Source of the DNA: Mycobacterium genavense ATCC 51234
Lineage (GTDB): Bacteria; Actinomycetota; Actinomycetes; Mycobacteriales; Mycobacteriaceae
Direction: 5' to 3'
Length of the DNA: 64,000 nucleotides
Assembly (NCBI RefSeq): GCF_000526915.1
Contig: NZ_JAGZ01000001.1
Coordinates: forward strand, 558,001-622,000
The position numbers were made by a program, and so were the translations under genes. Of this stretch, positions 31,228 to 42,043 are shown in pieces; the first letter of the stretch is position 1; the number at the start of each line of letters is the position of its first letter. Below the pieces are notes generated by a model that searched no databases, was not told the origin of the DNA, and saw only the letters and a program-made list of their open reading frames with translations.

Positions 31228-33807
31228 GTGCCAATGACACCGGGGCCTGTAGGCGAGGAGCCCACCGCTCTGCCTGATCCCGTCGTTCCACCCAAGGCCA
31301 GCGCGTCCGCATTGCGACGCGTGCTGCGCCGGGCGCGCGACGGTGTGGCCCTCAACGTCGACGAGGCCGCCGTGGCGATGACCGCCCGCGGTGCCGACCT
31401 CGCCGACTTGTGTGCGAGTGCCGCGCGGGTGCGCGACGCCGGTCTGCGGTCGGCGGGCCGACGCGGCCCCAACGGTCGGCTGCCGATCACCTACTCGCGC
31501 AAGGTGTTCATCCCCGTCACTCGTCTGTGCCGGGACAACTGCCACTACTGCACATTCGTCATGGTGCCGGGCAAGCTTCGCGCCCAGGGCGCCGGCATGT
31601 ATCTGGAGCCCGACGAAATCATCGACATCGCCCGCCGCGGTGCCGAACTCGGTTGCAAGGAAGCACTATTCACCCTTGGTGACCGGCCGGAGGACCGCTG
31701 GCCGCAGGCCCGTGAATGGCTGGACGCGCGCGGCTACAACTCGACGCTGTCCTATGTGCGCGCGATGGCGATCCGGGTGCTCGAGGAAACCGGGCTGTTG
31801 CCGCACCTGAACCCGGGCGTGATGAGCTGGTCGGAGATGTCGCTGCTGAAGCCGGTCGCGCCATCGATGGGCATGATGCTCGAGACGACGTCGCGTCGCC
31901 TGTTCGAAACGAAAGGGCTTGCGCACTACGGCAGCCCGGACAAAGACCCGGCGGTGCGGCTGCGGGCGCTGACCGACGCGGGACGGTTGTCGATCCCGTT
32001 CACCACCGGTCTGCTGGTCGGCATCGGGGAGACGCTCGCCGAACGCGCCGACACCTTGCATGCGATTCGCAAGTCGCACAAGGAATTCGCTCATGTCCAG
32101 GAAGTGATCGTGCAGAATTTCCGGGCCAAGCAGCACACCGCGATGGCCGACGTCCCCGACGCCGGAATCGACGACTACCTGGCCACGATCGCGGTGGCGC
32201 GGCTGGTGCTGGGTCCCGGCATGCGCATCCAGGCGCCGCCGAATCTGGTGTCCCGGCAGGAGTGCCTGGCGCTGGTCGGCGCGGGCGTCGACGACTGGGG
32301 CGGGGTTTCGCCGCTGACGCCCGACCACGTCAACCCCGAACGACCCTGGCCCGCGTTGGACGAGCTGGCCGCGGTGACCGCCGAAGCCGGGTTCGATTTG
32401 GTGCAGCGGTTGACCGCCCAGCCCAAATACGTGCAAGCGGGGGCGGCGTGGATCGACCCGCGGGTGTCCGGGCACGTTGCGGCGCTGGCCGATCCGGCGA
32501 CCGGCCTGGCCCGCGACGTCAACCCGACCGGCATGCCGTGGCAGGAACCTGACGACGCGCAGTCCACCGGGCGGGTGGATCTCAACGCCGCGATTGACAC
32601 CCAGGGCCGCAACAGCGAGGCGCGCAGCGATCTCGAAAGTGCGTTCGGCGATTGGGAATCGATCCGTGCGCACGTGCACGAGCTGGCCGCTCGCGCCTCC
32701 GAACGTATCGACACCGACGTGCTGGCCGCACTGCGCTCCGCCGAACGCAACCCCGCCGGCTGCAGCGACGACCAGTACCTGGCGCTGGCCACCGCCGATG
32801 GCCCAGCGCTGGAAGCGGTTGCCGCGCTTGCGGATTCGCTGCGCCGCGACACCGTCGGCGACGACGTGACATTCGTGGTGAACCGCAACATCAACTTCAC
32901 CAACATCTGCTACACCGGTTGCCGGTTCTGCGCCTTCGCGCAGCGCAAGGGCGACGCCGACGCGTATTCGCTGTCGACGGCCGAAGTCGCCGACCGCGCG
33001 TGGGAGGCGCACGTCGCCGGCGCGACCGAGGTGTGCATGCAGGGCGGGATCGATCCCGAGCTGCCGGTCACCGGGTACGCCGACCTGGTGCGCGCCGTCA
33101 AAGCGCGGGTGCCGTCGATGCACGTGCACGCGTTCTCTCCGATGGAGATCGCCAATGGCGTGACCAAGAGCGGATTGAGCGTGCGCGAGTGGCTGATCAG
33201 CCTGCGCGAGGCCGGCCTGGGCACCATCCCGGGAACCGCCGCGGAGATCCTCGACGACGAGGTGCGCTGGGTGCTGACCAAGGGTAAGTTGCCCACGTCG
33301 ATGTGGATCGACATCGTCACCACCGCGCACGAGGTGGGTCTGCGGTCGTCGTCGACGATGATGTACGGGCACGTCGACAGCCCCCGGCACTGGGTCGGCC
33401 ACCTCAACGTGCTGCGCGACATCCAGGACCGCACCGGAGGTTTCACCGAGTTCGTGCCGTTGCCGTTCGTGCATCAGAGCTCACCGTTGTATCTGGCCGG
33501 CGCGGCGCGGCCCGGGCCCACTCATCGGGACAACCGGGCGGTGCACGCGTTGGCCCGAATCATGTTGCACGGCCGCATTTCCCAGATTCAGACCAGCTGG
33601 GTCAAGCTCGGCATCGAGCGCACCCAGGTGATGCTCAACGGTGGCGCCAACGATCTGGGCGGCACGCTGATGGAGGAAACCATCTCGCGGATGGCCGGCT
33701 CCGAGCACGGGTCGGCCAAGACGGTGGCGGAGCTGGCCGCGATCGCCCACGGCATCGGCCGCCCGGCGCGCCAGCGCAGCACCGATTACAGCCCGCTGGC
33801 CGCGTAG
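31228..33807 (+). CDS. fbiC: F0 synthase FbiC (coenzyme F420 biosynthesis)
   Basis: An 859-residue fusion of two radical-SAM enzymes (CofG-like then CofH-like) that builds the deazaflavin F0 from tyrosine and a flavin precursor. The first radical-SAM cysteine motif is CRDNCHYC (about residue 100), the second CYTGCRFC (about residue 570), each in a TIM-barrel context. The start is GTG 31228, with ATG 31234 as an alternative. The family N-terminus ([20 protein letters not shown]) follows directly. Intact over 2.6 kb; the window's F420-linked enzymes depend on it. Confidence 0.94.
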   Translation: MPMTPGPVGEEPTALPDPVVPPKASASALRRVLRRARDGVALNVDEAAVAMTARGADLADLCASAARVRDAGLRSAGRRGPNGRLPITYSRKVFIPVTRLCRDNCHYCTFVMVPGKLRAQGAGMYLEPDEIIDIARRGAELGCKEALFTLGDRPEDRWPQAREWLDARGYNSTLSYVRAMAIRVLEETGLLPHLNPGVMSWSEMSLLKPVAPSMGMMLETTSRRLFETKGLAHYGSPDKDPAVRLRALTDAGRLSIPFTTGLLVGIGETLAERADTLHAIRKSHKEFAHVQEVIVQNFRAKQHTAMADVPDAGIDDYLATIAVARLVLGPGMRIQAPPNLVSRQECLALVGAGVDDWGGVSPLTPDHVNPERPWPALDELAAVTAEAGFDLVQRLTAQPKYVQAGAAWIDPRVSGHVAALADPATGLARDVNPTGMPWQEPDDAQSTGRVDLNAAIDTQGRNSEARSDLESAFGDWESIRAHVHELAARASERIDTDVLAALRSAERNPAGCSDDQYLALATADGPALEAVAALADSLRRDTVGDDVTFVVNRNINFTNICYTGCRFCAFAQRKGDADAYSLSTAEVADRAWEAHVAGATEVCMQGGIDPELPVTGYADLVRAVKARVPSMHVHAFSPMEIANGVTKSGLSVREWLISLREAGLGTIPGTAAEILDDEVRWVLTKGKLPTSMWIDIVTTAHEVGLRSSSTMMYGHVDSPRHWVGHLNVLRDIQDRTGGFTEFVPLPFVHQSSPLYLAGAARPGPTHRDNRAVHALARIMLHGRISQIQTSWVKLGIERTQVMLNGGANDLGGTLMEETISRMAGSEHGSAKTVAELAAIAHGIGRPARQRSTDYSPLAA

Positions 33808-33836
33808 CCGTCGGGCCCGCGGGTATACCCGAGGCC

Positions 33837-34026
33837 GTGAAGCACGCCGTCGAACCGACCGGAATGGCAGCCGTTCGTCGACGCGGCCGACGGGCCGGCC
33901 ACGCGGGAAACCGATGCCGCCGCGCGCGTACTGCCGCGGTGGGGACGTCGCCCGGCGTCGCGGATCTGCGGCCACGCCGGCCCGGAGAACCCGGGCCGAC
34001 CGCGGCTACTGCTCAGCGGCTACTGA
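33837..34026 (+). pseudogene. Possible decayed small ORF after fbiC
   Basis: In the gap between fbiC and TB8.4, the GTG at 33837 opens KHAVEPT. Dropping one G near 33861 lets the reading continue as EWQPFVDAADGPATRETDAA and on to ICGHAGPENPGRPRLLLSGY with a stop at 34024-34026, about 62 residues in total. Without that correction neither frame has both start and stop. This may be a small gene broken by one base, or chance. I recognise no family. Confidence 0.3.
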
Positions 34027-34029
34027 GGC

Positions 34030-34365
34030 TCAGTAGTTGTTACAGACGATGGCGACTTGCTGGATCGTGTTGAAGTACTTTGCGGCGGCCGGCATGCCCT
34101 GGATCTGCGCGGCCATCTGCTGGCGCTTGGGCGGCGGCGCGGCGAGGAACTGCCGGATGTATTTCTGCGCGAACGGCGAACCGTTCAACTCCTGGGCAGT
34201 CGCCGGATCGTTAGCGTTCAGAGCGGCCATCACCTGCGGGTACGTGCAGGTGATGTTGATGATCGGGTCCAGCGGGTCTGCCGAAGCAACCCCCGCCGCG
34301 GCGCTGAGCGCCACTGCCGCACCACCGACCGCGGCTGCCAGTTTGCTTAACGACAGCGTCATCAT
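34030..34365 (-). CDS. Secreted T-cell antigen TB8.4-like protein
   Basis: A 111-residue exported protein. The signal peptide MMTLSLSKLAAAVGGAAVAL ends before SADPLDP. A small helical domain follows with two cysteines (ITCTYPQVMAALN and the C-terminal CNNY) that probably pair, and RQFLAAPPPKRQQMAAQIQ in the middle, the pattern of the mycobacterial TB8.4/haem-binding-like secreted family. It occupies the Rv1174c position. Function in the cell is not settled. Confidence 0.85.
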   Translation of the reverse strand: MMTLSLSKLAAAVGGAAVALSAAAGVASADPLDPIINITCTYPQVMAALNANDPATAQELNGSPFAQKYIRQFLAAPPPKRQQMAAQIQGMPAAAKYFNTIQQVAIVCNNY

Positions 34366-34797
34366 GCTTGGACACCTTCCCCAGATCTATGAAGCCAACG
34401 ACGGCTACGAAATTAACCCAAGCGGCTGCCGTCTGGGACGAGGCTACCAGCCGCCGCGGACCTTCTTCTGTCTCACCGTTATTCGGAAGACCCTGCCCGA
34501 ATGTAACTATCCGCAGATCAACACCCGGGTGACGTTCGTCACACGCGGCGCGGCGTCGGGCGCGGCGGCGGTCGGCGATCGAATCGACACGTTCGAATAG
34601 TCGGCGCGGCTACCTGCACGGCTGCGAGACTGGCGGTATGAAACTTGGCATTCGCCGTGGCGTGCCCGGTGGTTGACGTGTATGTGCAACGTCTAGTATC
34701 AGTAACCAAAGCTTTGCCTAGGCTGGCGGGAGCGCCGCGGCGAGGCAACCAGCAGCCCACTTCAGCATGACAACGAGAAAACGTTGAGGAGACGTCC
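34366..34797. promoter_or_regulatory. 432-bp intergenic region with predicted fdxC promoter
   Basis: This region separates the divergent TB8.4-like and fdxC genes. A SigA-like promoter is predicted on the plus strand: TTGACG at 34673-34678 and TAGTAT at 34694-34699 (15-base spacer, shorter than ideal), about 100 bases before the fdxC GTG. AGGAGA lies just before the start codon. The rest shows no convincing ORF; a short ATG-opened peptide at 34638 ends after 12 codons. In M. tuberculosis Rv1175c and Rv1176c lie here and are missing. Confidence 0.4.
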
Positions 34798-35124
34798 GTG
34801 ACGTACACGATCGCCCAACCCTGCGTCGACATCAAAGACAAGGCATGCATCGAAGAATGCCCGGTCGACTGCATTTACGAGGGCGCACGGATGCTGTTCA
34901 TCCACCCCGACGAATGCGTGGACTGCGGCGCCTGCGAACCGGTCTGCCCTGTCGAAGCGATCTACTACGAAGACGACGTGCCCGAGCAGTGGAGCCAGTA
35001 CACCCAGATCAACGCCGACTTCTTCGTCGAGCTGGGCTCCCCCGGGGGCGCCGCCAAGGTCGGGATGACCGAAAATGACCCACAAGCGGTCAAGGACCTG
35101 CCGCCGCAAGGCGAAGGAGACTAA
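34798..35124 (+). CDS. fdxC: Ferredoxin FdxC (7Fe type)
   Basis: A 108-residue ferredoxin with two cluster motifs: CVDIKDKACIEECPVDC (3Fe-4S/4Fe-4S type) and CVDCGACEPVCPVEAI (4Fe-4S), followed by the acidic C-terminal helix typical of actinobacterial 7Fe ferredoxins. It passes electrons to partners such as P450s. Start GTG 34798 with the ribosome-binding site GAGGAGA. It precedes dapC by 9 bp, as Rv1177-Rv1178 do. Intact. Confidence 0.92.
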   Translation: MTYTIAQPCVDIKDKACIEECPVDCIYEGARMLFIHPDECVDCGACEPVCPVEAIYYEDDVPEQWSQYTQINADFFVELGSPGGAAKVGMTENDPQAVKDLPPQGEGD

Positions 35125-35133
35125 GGGGGCGCA

Positions 35134-36267
35134 GTGGCGCAGCAGCCCAGGGGGGGCCGACCTGACGTGTCGGCATCTCTGCCGGAGTTTCCCTGGGACA
35201 CCCTGGCGGAGGCGAAAGCGCTGGCTGGCGCGCATCCCGACGGCGTCGTCGACCTGTCCATCGGAACCCCGGTAGACCCGGTGGCGCCGGTGATCCAGGA
35301 GGCGTTGGCTGCCGCCGGTTCCTCGCCCGGGTATCCCGCCACCGCCGGCACTGCCGAGCTGCGCGAGTCCGCGGTCACCGCCCTGGGCCGCCGCTTCGGC
35401 GTCACCGGGCTCGCCGAGAGCGCCGTGTTGCCGGTGATCGGCACCAAGGAACTGATCGCCTGGCTGCCGACCCTGCTGGGGCTTGGTCCCGCGGACATGG
35501 TCGTGGTTCCCGAGCTCGCCTATCCCACCTATGACGTCGGCGCCCGGCTGGCCGGAGCGCAGGTCGTCCGCGCGGATTCGCTGACCCAACTGGGGCCGCA
35601 ATCGCCGGCACTGGTCTACCTGAACTCGCCGAGCAACCCGACCGGACGGGTGCTGGGCGTCGATCATCTGCGCAAGGTCGTCGGGTGGGCGCGCGAACGC
35701 GGCGTCGTGGTGGCGTCCGACGAGTGCTACCTGGGACTGGGCTGGGAAGCCGAGCCGCTGTCGGTGTTGCATCCTTCGGTCTGCGACGGCGACCACAGCG
35801 GGTTGCTGGCGGTGCACTCGCTGTCCAAGAGTTCGTCGCTGGCGGGGTACCGCGCGGGTCTTGTCGCAGGCGATCAGGGTCTGGTCGCCGAGCTGCTGGC
35901 GGTGCGCAAGCACGCCGGAATGATCGTGCCGACGCCGGTGCAGTCGGCCATGGTCGCGGCGCTCGACGACGACGACCACGAGAAGGTGCAGCGCGAGTGC
36001 TATGCGCGGCGGCGCGCCGCTCTCGCGCCGGCGCTGCGGGCGGCCGGCTTCACGATCGACGATTCCGAAGCCGGGCTGTATCTGTGGGCAACCCGCGGCG
36101 AGCCCTCTCGGGACAGCGTCGGATGGTTGGCCGGCCGGGGCATCCTGGTGGCGCCCGGCAAGTTCTACGGCCCGGCCGGCGGGCGGCACGTGCGCGTCGC
36201 GCTGACCGCCACCGACGAGCGCATCGACGCCGCGGTGCAGCGGCTCACCGCCGCACCCGTGCGCTGA
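35134..36267 (+). CDS. dapC: Succinyldiaminopimelate aminotransferase DapC-type (Rv1178-like)
   Basis: A 377-residue class I PLP aminotransferase, annotated in actinobacteria as the N-succinyl-LL-diaminopimelate aminotransferase of lysine and cell-wall synthesis. PLP-binding features: YLNSPSNPTGRVLGVDHL, SDECYLGLGW, and the lysine in HSLSKSSSLAGYRAG. The C-terminal Arg region (GGRHVRVALTATDERI) completes the fold. The start is GTG 35134. dapD and dapE lie 26 kb downstream. M. tuberculosis has a second dapC candidate (Rv0858c), so the exact role is likely but not certain. Confidence 0.85.
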   Translation: MAQQPRGGRPDVSASLPEFPWDTLAEAKALAGAHPDGVVDLSIGTPVDPVAPVIQEALAAAGSSPGYPATAGTAELRESAVTALGRRFGVTGLAESAVLPVIGTKELIAWLPTLLGLGPADMVVVPELAYPTYDVGARLAGAQVVRADSLTQLGPQSPALVYLNSPSNPTGRVLGVDHLRKVVGWARERGVVVASDECYLGLGWEAEPLSVLHPSVCDGDHSGLLAVHSLSKSSSLAGYRAGLVAGDQGLVAELLAVRKHAGMIVPTPVQSAMVAALDDDDHEKVQRECYARRRAALAPALRAAGFTIDDSEAGLYLWATRGEPSRDSVGWLAGRGILVAPGKFYGPAGGRHVRVALTATDERIDAAVQRLTAAPVR

Positions 36268-36368
36268 CCGCGCGAAATCTCCGCATCGGTCTGCCGGCAA
36301 TCAGGCCAACCGGCAGAATGCATCGAAGGCAATACCCAACCGCGTTCTGTCGGGTAAGGAATGTTGTC

Positions 36369-38723
36369 GTGACAACTTCGGCTAGCAAACTGCGCCTTCC
36401 GCTGTCGGTCCAGGACGTCGCCAAGCGCATCTTTCTGGGGAAGCCGCTGATCACCGAGGAACTGGTCGGCGAGAAGTTGTCGAATCCCGTTGCGCTGGGC
36501 GCGCTTTCACCCGATGCGATCTCGTCGACCGCCTATGGTCCCGAGCAGATTCTGATCGAATTGCTGCCGGCGGCCGGCCTGGCGGCCTTTGCCTTGTTGC
36601 TTCCCATCACCGGCGTCATCCTGCTGATCCTGGTGCTGGTGACCGCGTCGTATCGGCAGGTCGTGATGGCCTACACCCGGGCGGGCGGGTCCTACATCGT
36701 GGCGCGGGAGAACTTCGGGCCGCGGGTCGCTCAGGTCGCGGCCGCGGCGCTGCTGATCGACTATGTGGTCACCGTCGCGGTGCAGTCGGCGGCCGGGACG
36801 GTGGCGGTGGGGTCGGCCATCCCGTCGCTGGGGCCGCACAGCCTGCAGATCACGGTCGGGGTGGTGCTGTTGATCTGCTATCTGAGCCTGCGCGGGTTGA
36901 AGGAAGCGGGATGGCAGTTCGCGTTCGCCACCTACTTCTTCATCGTGATGGTCGGCCTGACGATCGTGGTCGGCGTCGCGCGGGTGCTGTTGGGTGATCT
37001 GCCGGTGTACGACCCCGCGCAGCTGCCCGGAACGGTGCCAGTGCACAAGGCCGACGGCTTGGTGATGGGCGCGACGATCCTGACCCTGTTGCGCTCGTTC
37101 GCCAACGGCGGTTCGTCGCTGACCGGTGTCGAGGCGATCTCCAACACCGTCGACCTGTTCCGAAAGCCGCAGGGCCGCAACGCACGTCGGGTGCTCACCG
37201 CGATGGCCACCGTCCTGGGCTTCCTGCTCGCCGGTGTCGCTTATCTCGCGTTCGCCACCCACGCACGCCGTACGAGAGTGAATTCCCGTCGGTGCTGTCG
37301 CAGATCGCGCGTGCGGTCTTCGGGGGCGGCGTACTCGGCAATGTCTGCTACATCCTGGTGCAGACCGCGACGGCCGCGATCCGGTTCACCGGTGCGAACA
37401 CCAGTTTCAACGGTTTCCCGGCGTTGGCGAGTTTCGTCGCCGAGGATCGGTTCCTGCCCCGGCAGTTGATGAAACGCGGTCACCGTCTGGTGTTTTCGAA
37501 TGGCATCATCGCGCTCACCGCGCTGTCGGTGGTCTTGCTGGTGGTGACCGGCGGATCGGTCAACGCGCTGGTGCCCTTCTATGCGATCGGGGTGTTCACC
37601 GGATTCGCGATGGCCGGTTACGGCATGACCAGACACCATCTGACGCACCGCGAGCCGGGCTGGCGAACCCGGTTGGCGATCAACCTCTCCGCGGGCATCC
37701 TGTCCACGGTCGTGGTCGCGATCTTCGCGGTGGCGAAGTTCACCGAAGGGGCGTGGCTGGTCGTTGTCGTGTTCCCGATCTTGGTGGTCATCCTGATGCG
37801 GCTGAACCAGGAATATCGCGCGGAGGCCGCGATTCTCGAGATGTTCCGCACCGACCGGCCCGATCTGGTGAAGTACGCGCGGCACAAGGTGTTCGTGAAC
37901 TCGGTCGACCTCGCGGTGATCGAAGCGCTGCGCTACGGCAAGGGATTGCGATCCGACGAAATGATCGCGGTGCACTTCATGGTGGATGCCGCCTATGCGG
38001 CGCAACTACGAAAGCGCTGGGACCATTTCGAGCTCGACACCCGGCTGCGCGTCGTGGACTGCCCGGACCGCCGGATCATCCGGGCCGCGCAACTGTTCAT
38101 CGCCAAGGCGCGCGACGAACATCGGGACACCAACGTGACGGCGCTGTTGGCCCCGCCGCACCTACAACCCGTTGGTGGGCCGGCTGCTGCACGACCGCAC
38201 CGCCGACAAGATCGCCCGGGCGGTCAGCATGATCCCGGACGCCGCGGCGACGATCGTCCCGTACGACGTGCAGACGCGGATCGAGGAGGCGTACCCGGAA
38301 CGCTTCGAGCAACGGATCGCCCGCGAATTCGAAAAGTTCGGCGAGTGGGTCACCCGCGGCGAGGACGAAAACGTGGCGGCCTACGAGCATCCCGACCCGT
38401 CGCGTTCGGTTATCACCGTCGCGGGCCTGATTCCGGGCCGCAGCGCCACCTTCGAAGGACGCGTCAGCGAGGTCGAGGACACCAGCAAGGGCAGGCGCAC
38501 CGTCCGGTCGATCGTCGTCGGCGACCACAGCGGTGAGATCATCGTGGTCTTCCCGTCCGGGCGTGGCGGAGCCGACATTCAGCCCGGCCAGCTGTTGCGC
38601 GTCACCGGTAAGCCCAAGCAGGGCGGCAACCGGCCGATGACGATGGTCAACCCGATGTATCACATCGTGGAGGACCCGGCCCAGGCCGGCCGGCCCGGGG
38701 CCTCACAAACCGGCATAACCTGA
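36369..38723 (+). pseudogene. APC-family amino-acid/cation permease with C-terminal extension, two frameshifts
   Basis: A 12-helix-type APC transporter: N-terminal ALSPDAISSTAYGPEQILIE, RAGGSYIVARENFGPRVAQV, then GANTSFNGFPALASFVAED. A long cytosolic tail (about 38000-38720) ends in an OB-fold-like segment (ATFEGRVSEVEDTSKGRRT, VGDHSGEIIVVFPSGRG, QPGQLLRVTGKPKQGGNRP). One base is missing near 37263 (between AFATHA and the segment reading YESEFPSVLSQIA), and one is extra near 38150 (before RRTYNPLVGRLLHDRTADKI). The start is GTG 36369. It resembles the Rv2690c type of mycobacterial permease. Non-functional as written. Confidence 0.78.
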
Positions 38724-38773
38724 GCGTTAACGTGGTGACACCTACAGTCGGCGTTCCACCGAAAGGACTCTCA

Positions 38774-40036
38774 GTGAAGCGACTGCGCGCCCTTGTGGCG
38801 TCCGTTGCTAGCCTGGCGTTCACCGCCAACGGTTATCGGCCGTTGAGCAAGGGCGGTTACGGCTCGGTATTCGCATTCGCCTACGGCGTCTTCGCCTCCG
38901 AGCTGCCGATGCAGATGCTCGGGCTCCAATTCGCGACGTTGGCGGCGCTGTCGCGCCGGCTGCCGGCGCGGACCCTGCGCATCAGCTGGCTGCTGTCGGC
39001 GGTGTCGGCGCTGGGCCTACTGGGGTTGCGTCACTTCGGGCACCACGCCAACGAACCGCTGACGGCCGCGCTCGACGCCGGGCTGGGACCCGACCGCCGA
39101 ACCGAGTCGGGCGATTTGTGGAAGCGCCCCGCGCCCGGCGGTGCGACCGCCAAGCGGCCCGGTGCGGCACGCATGCTGCGCATCTACCGCGACTACGCCC
39201 ACGACGGCGACATCAGTTACGGCGAGTGCGGTTCCCGCAACCACCTCGACATCTGGCGACGGCCCGACCTCGATCGCAATGGCCGGGCCCCGGTGCTGCT
39301 GCAGATTCCCGGCGGCGCCTGGATGGTGGGAAACAAACGCGGACAAGCACATCCGTTGATGAGCCATCTGGCCGAACTGGGCTGGATCTGCGTGGCGATC
39401 AACTACCGGCTCAGCCCGCGCTCGACCTGGCCCGATCAGATCGTCGACGTCAAGCGCGCGATCGCGTGGACGAAGGAGCACATCGCCTCCTATGGCGGCG
39501 ACCCGGACTGGATTGCGATCACCGGGGGTTCGGCCGGCGGGCACCTGACGTCGCTGGCCGCCCTGACCCCCAACGACCCGCGGTTTCAGCCGGGCTTCGA
39601 AGACGCCGACACCCGGGTGGACGTGGCGGTGCCGTTTTACGGCGTCTACGACTTCAACGCGACCGGGACCGCGACACATCCACTGATGGCGGCGATGGTG
39701 GCCAAGAACGTTTTCAAAGTCAGTCGCACGGACATCGCCGAGCCGTTTCGCCAGGCCTCGCCGGTGGCCCACGTTCATCCGGACGCCCCACCGTTTTTCG
39801 TGCTGCACGGCACCAACGACTCGCTGGTTCCGGTGCAACAGGCCCGCGATTTCGTGTCGCGGCTACGCCAGGTCAGTCGCGAGCCGGTGGTCTACGCCGA
39901 ATTGCCTTGGGCGCAGCACGCGTTCGACATTTTCGGTTCGGCCCGCGCGGCGCATGCGGCGGTGGCAGTCGAGCAGTTCCTTGCCGAAATCTATGCCCGC
40001 CGCGAACGTCCGGCGGCGACCGGCACCGACGACTGA
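38774..40036 (+). CDS. Alpha/beta hydrolase, HSL-type esterase/lipase (LipC-like)
   Basis: About 420 residues. The N-terminal third (SLAFTANGYRPLSKGGYGSV and following) has hydrophobic segments and probably anchors the protein in the membrane. The hydrolase domain has the oxyanion motif IPGGAWMVG, the nucleophile elbow GGSAGG, the acid in HGTNDSLVP and the catalytic His in WAQHAFD. It would act on lipid or short-chain esters, possibly at the envelope. The GTG at 38774 follows AAAGGA by 7 bases and is preferred over GTG 38732. Intact. Confidence 0.82.
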   Translation: MKRLRALVASVASLAFTANGYRPLSKGGYGSVFAFAYGVFASELPMQMLGLQFATLAALSRRLPARTLRISWLLSAVSALGLLGLRHFGHHANEPLTAALDAGLGPDRRTESGDLWKRPAPGGATAKRPGAARMLRIYRDYAHDGDISYGECGSRNHLDIWRRPDLDRNGRAPVLLQIPGGAWMVGNKRGQAHPLMSHLAELGWICVAINYRLSPRSTWPDQIVDVKRAIAWTKEHIASYGGDPDWIAITGGSAGGHLTSLAALTPNDPRFQPGFEDADTRVDVAVPFYGVYDFNATGTATHPLMAAMVAKNVFKVSRTDIAEPFRQASPVAHVHPDAPPFFVLHGTNDSLVPVQQARDFVSRLRQVSREPVVYAELPWAQHAFDIFGSARAAHAAVAVEQFLAEIYARRERPAATGTDD

Positions 40037-40063
40037 GCCCCGGAATTCCGCGCTCTGCGTGTG

Positions 40064-40756
40064 CTACAGGCTCCGCATGCCGATGAACACCAGCACACAC
40101 CCGGCCGCGGCCAGCAGGCTGGCGACCTCGACGCGGCGGCGCGAGCGGATCCAGATCTGCAGTGCGACCATCCAGGCCCGCGTTTGGTCGGGCGCCAACA
40201 GGTAAGCTAGCAGCGGAATCTCCACCAGTGCGAACGCCACGACATGGAACATCAACAGCGCGCTGAACTGGGTCGCGGCGGCCGTGCCGGAGGCCACGAT
40301 GGCGGCCAGCGCCGCCAGATAGTCCACGGACGGCAACGCGATCCCAAGGCCGGCCACCCCGGCCACCCACAGTGAACGCCCGTGCAGCAGCCGCCGCGAG
40401 AACCGCCCCAGGCCGTGATGCTCGCGCAACTCGGGCTCGTCGGCCGGTGGACGTTTGAAGCGGGACACTTTGTTCCGCAACATGACCTGTGCGCTCAGCA
40501 CAATCGCAACAAGCAGTGCCGAACCGCCGATCAGAATCTGAAGTTTCGGCAAACTTACCTGCGGAGAACTCAGCAGTCGGCGCTGCAGCCCGAACACAAC
40601 GGACAGGCCGACGGTCATGCCCATCGCGAAGCCGCCGCACAGGAATGCCGACAGCTGCAGCATCGGCCTGGGCCGGTTCAGCATCAACACGGTCATGCCG
40701 ATCCGGAACGGCTCGACGCTCATCGCGAAGGCCATGACCAGCAGGGTGATCCACAT
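40064..40756 (-). CDS. GAP/Sap-family membrane protein (sulfolipid-addressing type)
   Basis: A 230-residue protein with six predicted membrane helices: MWITLLVMAFAMSVEPFRIG opens, then a segment with GGFAMGMTVGLSVVFG, a cytosolic loop with RFKRPPADEPELREHHG, and AGVAGLGIALPSVDYLAALA. This matches the SfLAP/GAP family, whose named members (Sap, Gap) are needed to deliver sulfolipid-1 or glycopeptidolipid to the mycobacterial surface. It lies on the same strand as, and 108 bp beyond the original reading frame of, the YeiH/cys/stf0 group. The ATG at 40756 matches family starts. Confidence 0.75.
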   Translation of the reverse strand: MWITLLVMAFAMSVEPFRIGMTVLMLNRPRPMLQLSAFLCGGFAMGMTVGLSVVFGLQRRLLSSPQVSLPKLQILIGGSALLVAIVLSAQVMLRNKVSRFKRPPADEPELREHHGLGRFSRRLLHGRSLWVAGVAGLGIALPSVDYLAALAAIVASGTAAATQFSALLMFHVVAFALVEIPLLAYLLAPDQTRAWMVALQIWIRSRRRVEVASLLAAAGCVLVFIGMRSL

Positions 40757-41025
40757 GTCAGGATTCGGCTGCCCGGGCGTCCAACGTGGTGCGAATGAAA
40801 CCCGGTAGACCAGCGCGTTCGCGTAGCAGAGCAACGACGGACGAGTGCTGCATGAGCATTACGTTACCGTCTGGGCCACGCACCGGCGTGTTGCGCCTCG
40901 CGAGTTCTCGCTAGGTGGTTACGCCCCAATGCAACCCAATGCAATACGCGCGACGTCAGCAGGACGATGCCCAGCGAGACGGTCGCGACGACTGTGAGGC
41001 CGATCACAGCCACCACCAGCGGCCG

Positions 41026-42039
41026 CTACCCGGTGCGCGCGATCTGACGGAAATCGGTGTTGAGCCCCACCCCGGCGAAGGTGAGCAGAAACGCCCACTT
41101 CGACACGTTCGCCAGGTTGGCGGTCTGCCCCTTGGTCAGCCACCCGGCCGTCGCGATCGCCGATACAGCCAGAAAGCCCAGCACGAACTTCGGGAACTTT
41201 TGCCAGATGAACGCGGCCTTGGCCGTTGCCCCGGAGGCGATCTCATCGGCCTGCCCGCGCGCGGCCCAGTACAGCGCGAAACCAAGCGCGACGAACCCGA
41301 TCCACGCGTTGCGGGTCGACTTGACCAGCACCGCGATCTTGCCGGCGTGGTCGGAGAACAGGTAGCCGGTGGCGGTCGTTTCGGCGGTGTTGTCCACGGA
41401 AAGGCCCGCCCACAGCCCGAATTCGTGGTCGGTGAGCCCGATCGCATGGCCCAACGGCGGCAGCACGAACAGTGAGACCGCACCGAGGGCCAGGATCGCC
41501 GCGATGGCGTAGCCGACGTCGGAGTTGCGGGCCCGGATCGCGCCCTTGGCCGCGATGATGGCCGACACCCCGCAGATCGAGGTGCCGATCGCCAGCAGGG
41601 AACCGAGCTTGCCGGACAGGCCGAAGGCCCGGGCGACGACGATGATGACGGTTCCGGCGATCGTCATGTCCACCAGAATCTGGACCAGGCTGATCCCGCC
41701 GAGCTTGGCGATGTCGCCGAGCACGAACCGCGCTCCCAGCACCACGATCCCGACCTTGAGCCAGAACTCGTAGGTCTGCACACCCGGGCGAAATATCCGG
41801 TGCAGGCCCACGGTGTTGGTGATCAGCAGTCCAATCACGATGGTCCACAACACATATTCGATGTCGGGCACCCGCCAGTGTTCATGCTTGGCCAGCGAGT
41901 TCCACCAGATCTGGGCGTACTTGCCCAGCAGGCCCACGCCGATCAGCAGCAGGATCCCCGGCACGTAGTCCAGCGGTTGCCTGCTGGTAAACGTGGGTTC
42001 GTCCAGCGTTTCGTCCGGTCCGATGCGCGTGATACTCAC
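41026..42039 (-). pseudogene. YeiH/UPF0324-type putative sulfate-exporter-family transporter, truncated by TAG
   Basis: A polytopic transporter. Recognisable UPF0324 features are [59 protein letters not shown] and the C-terminal [21 protein letters not shown]. The frame then meets TAG (41026-41028), where relatives typically have Trp. It continues in the same frame with another hydrophobic helix ([20 protein letters not shown], then [10 protein letters not shown]), staying open to 40864. So the last membrane helix is probably lost through TGG-to-TAG. The start GTG is at 42039, 4 bases after the small ORF upstream. Context with cysDNC and stf0 fits transport of a sulfur compound. Confidence 0.75.
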
Positions 42040-42043
42040 GCGA

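Noticed and set aside
34638..34676. Short ORF opening MKLGIRRG upstream of fdxC as the start of an LLM oxidoreductase remnant
   Set aside because: It ends after 12 codons and no further homologous sequence is visible in any frame downstream; the resemblance to LLM N-termini is too short.
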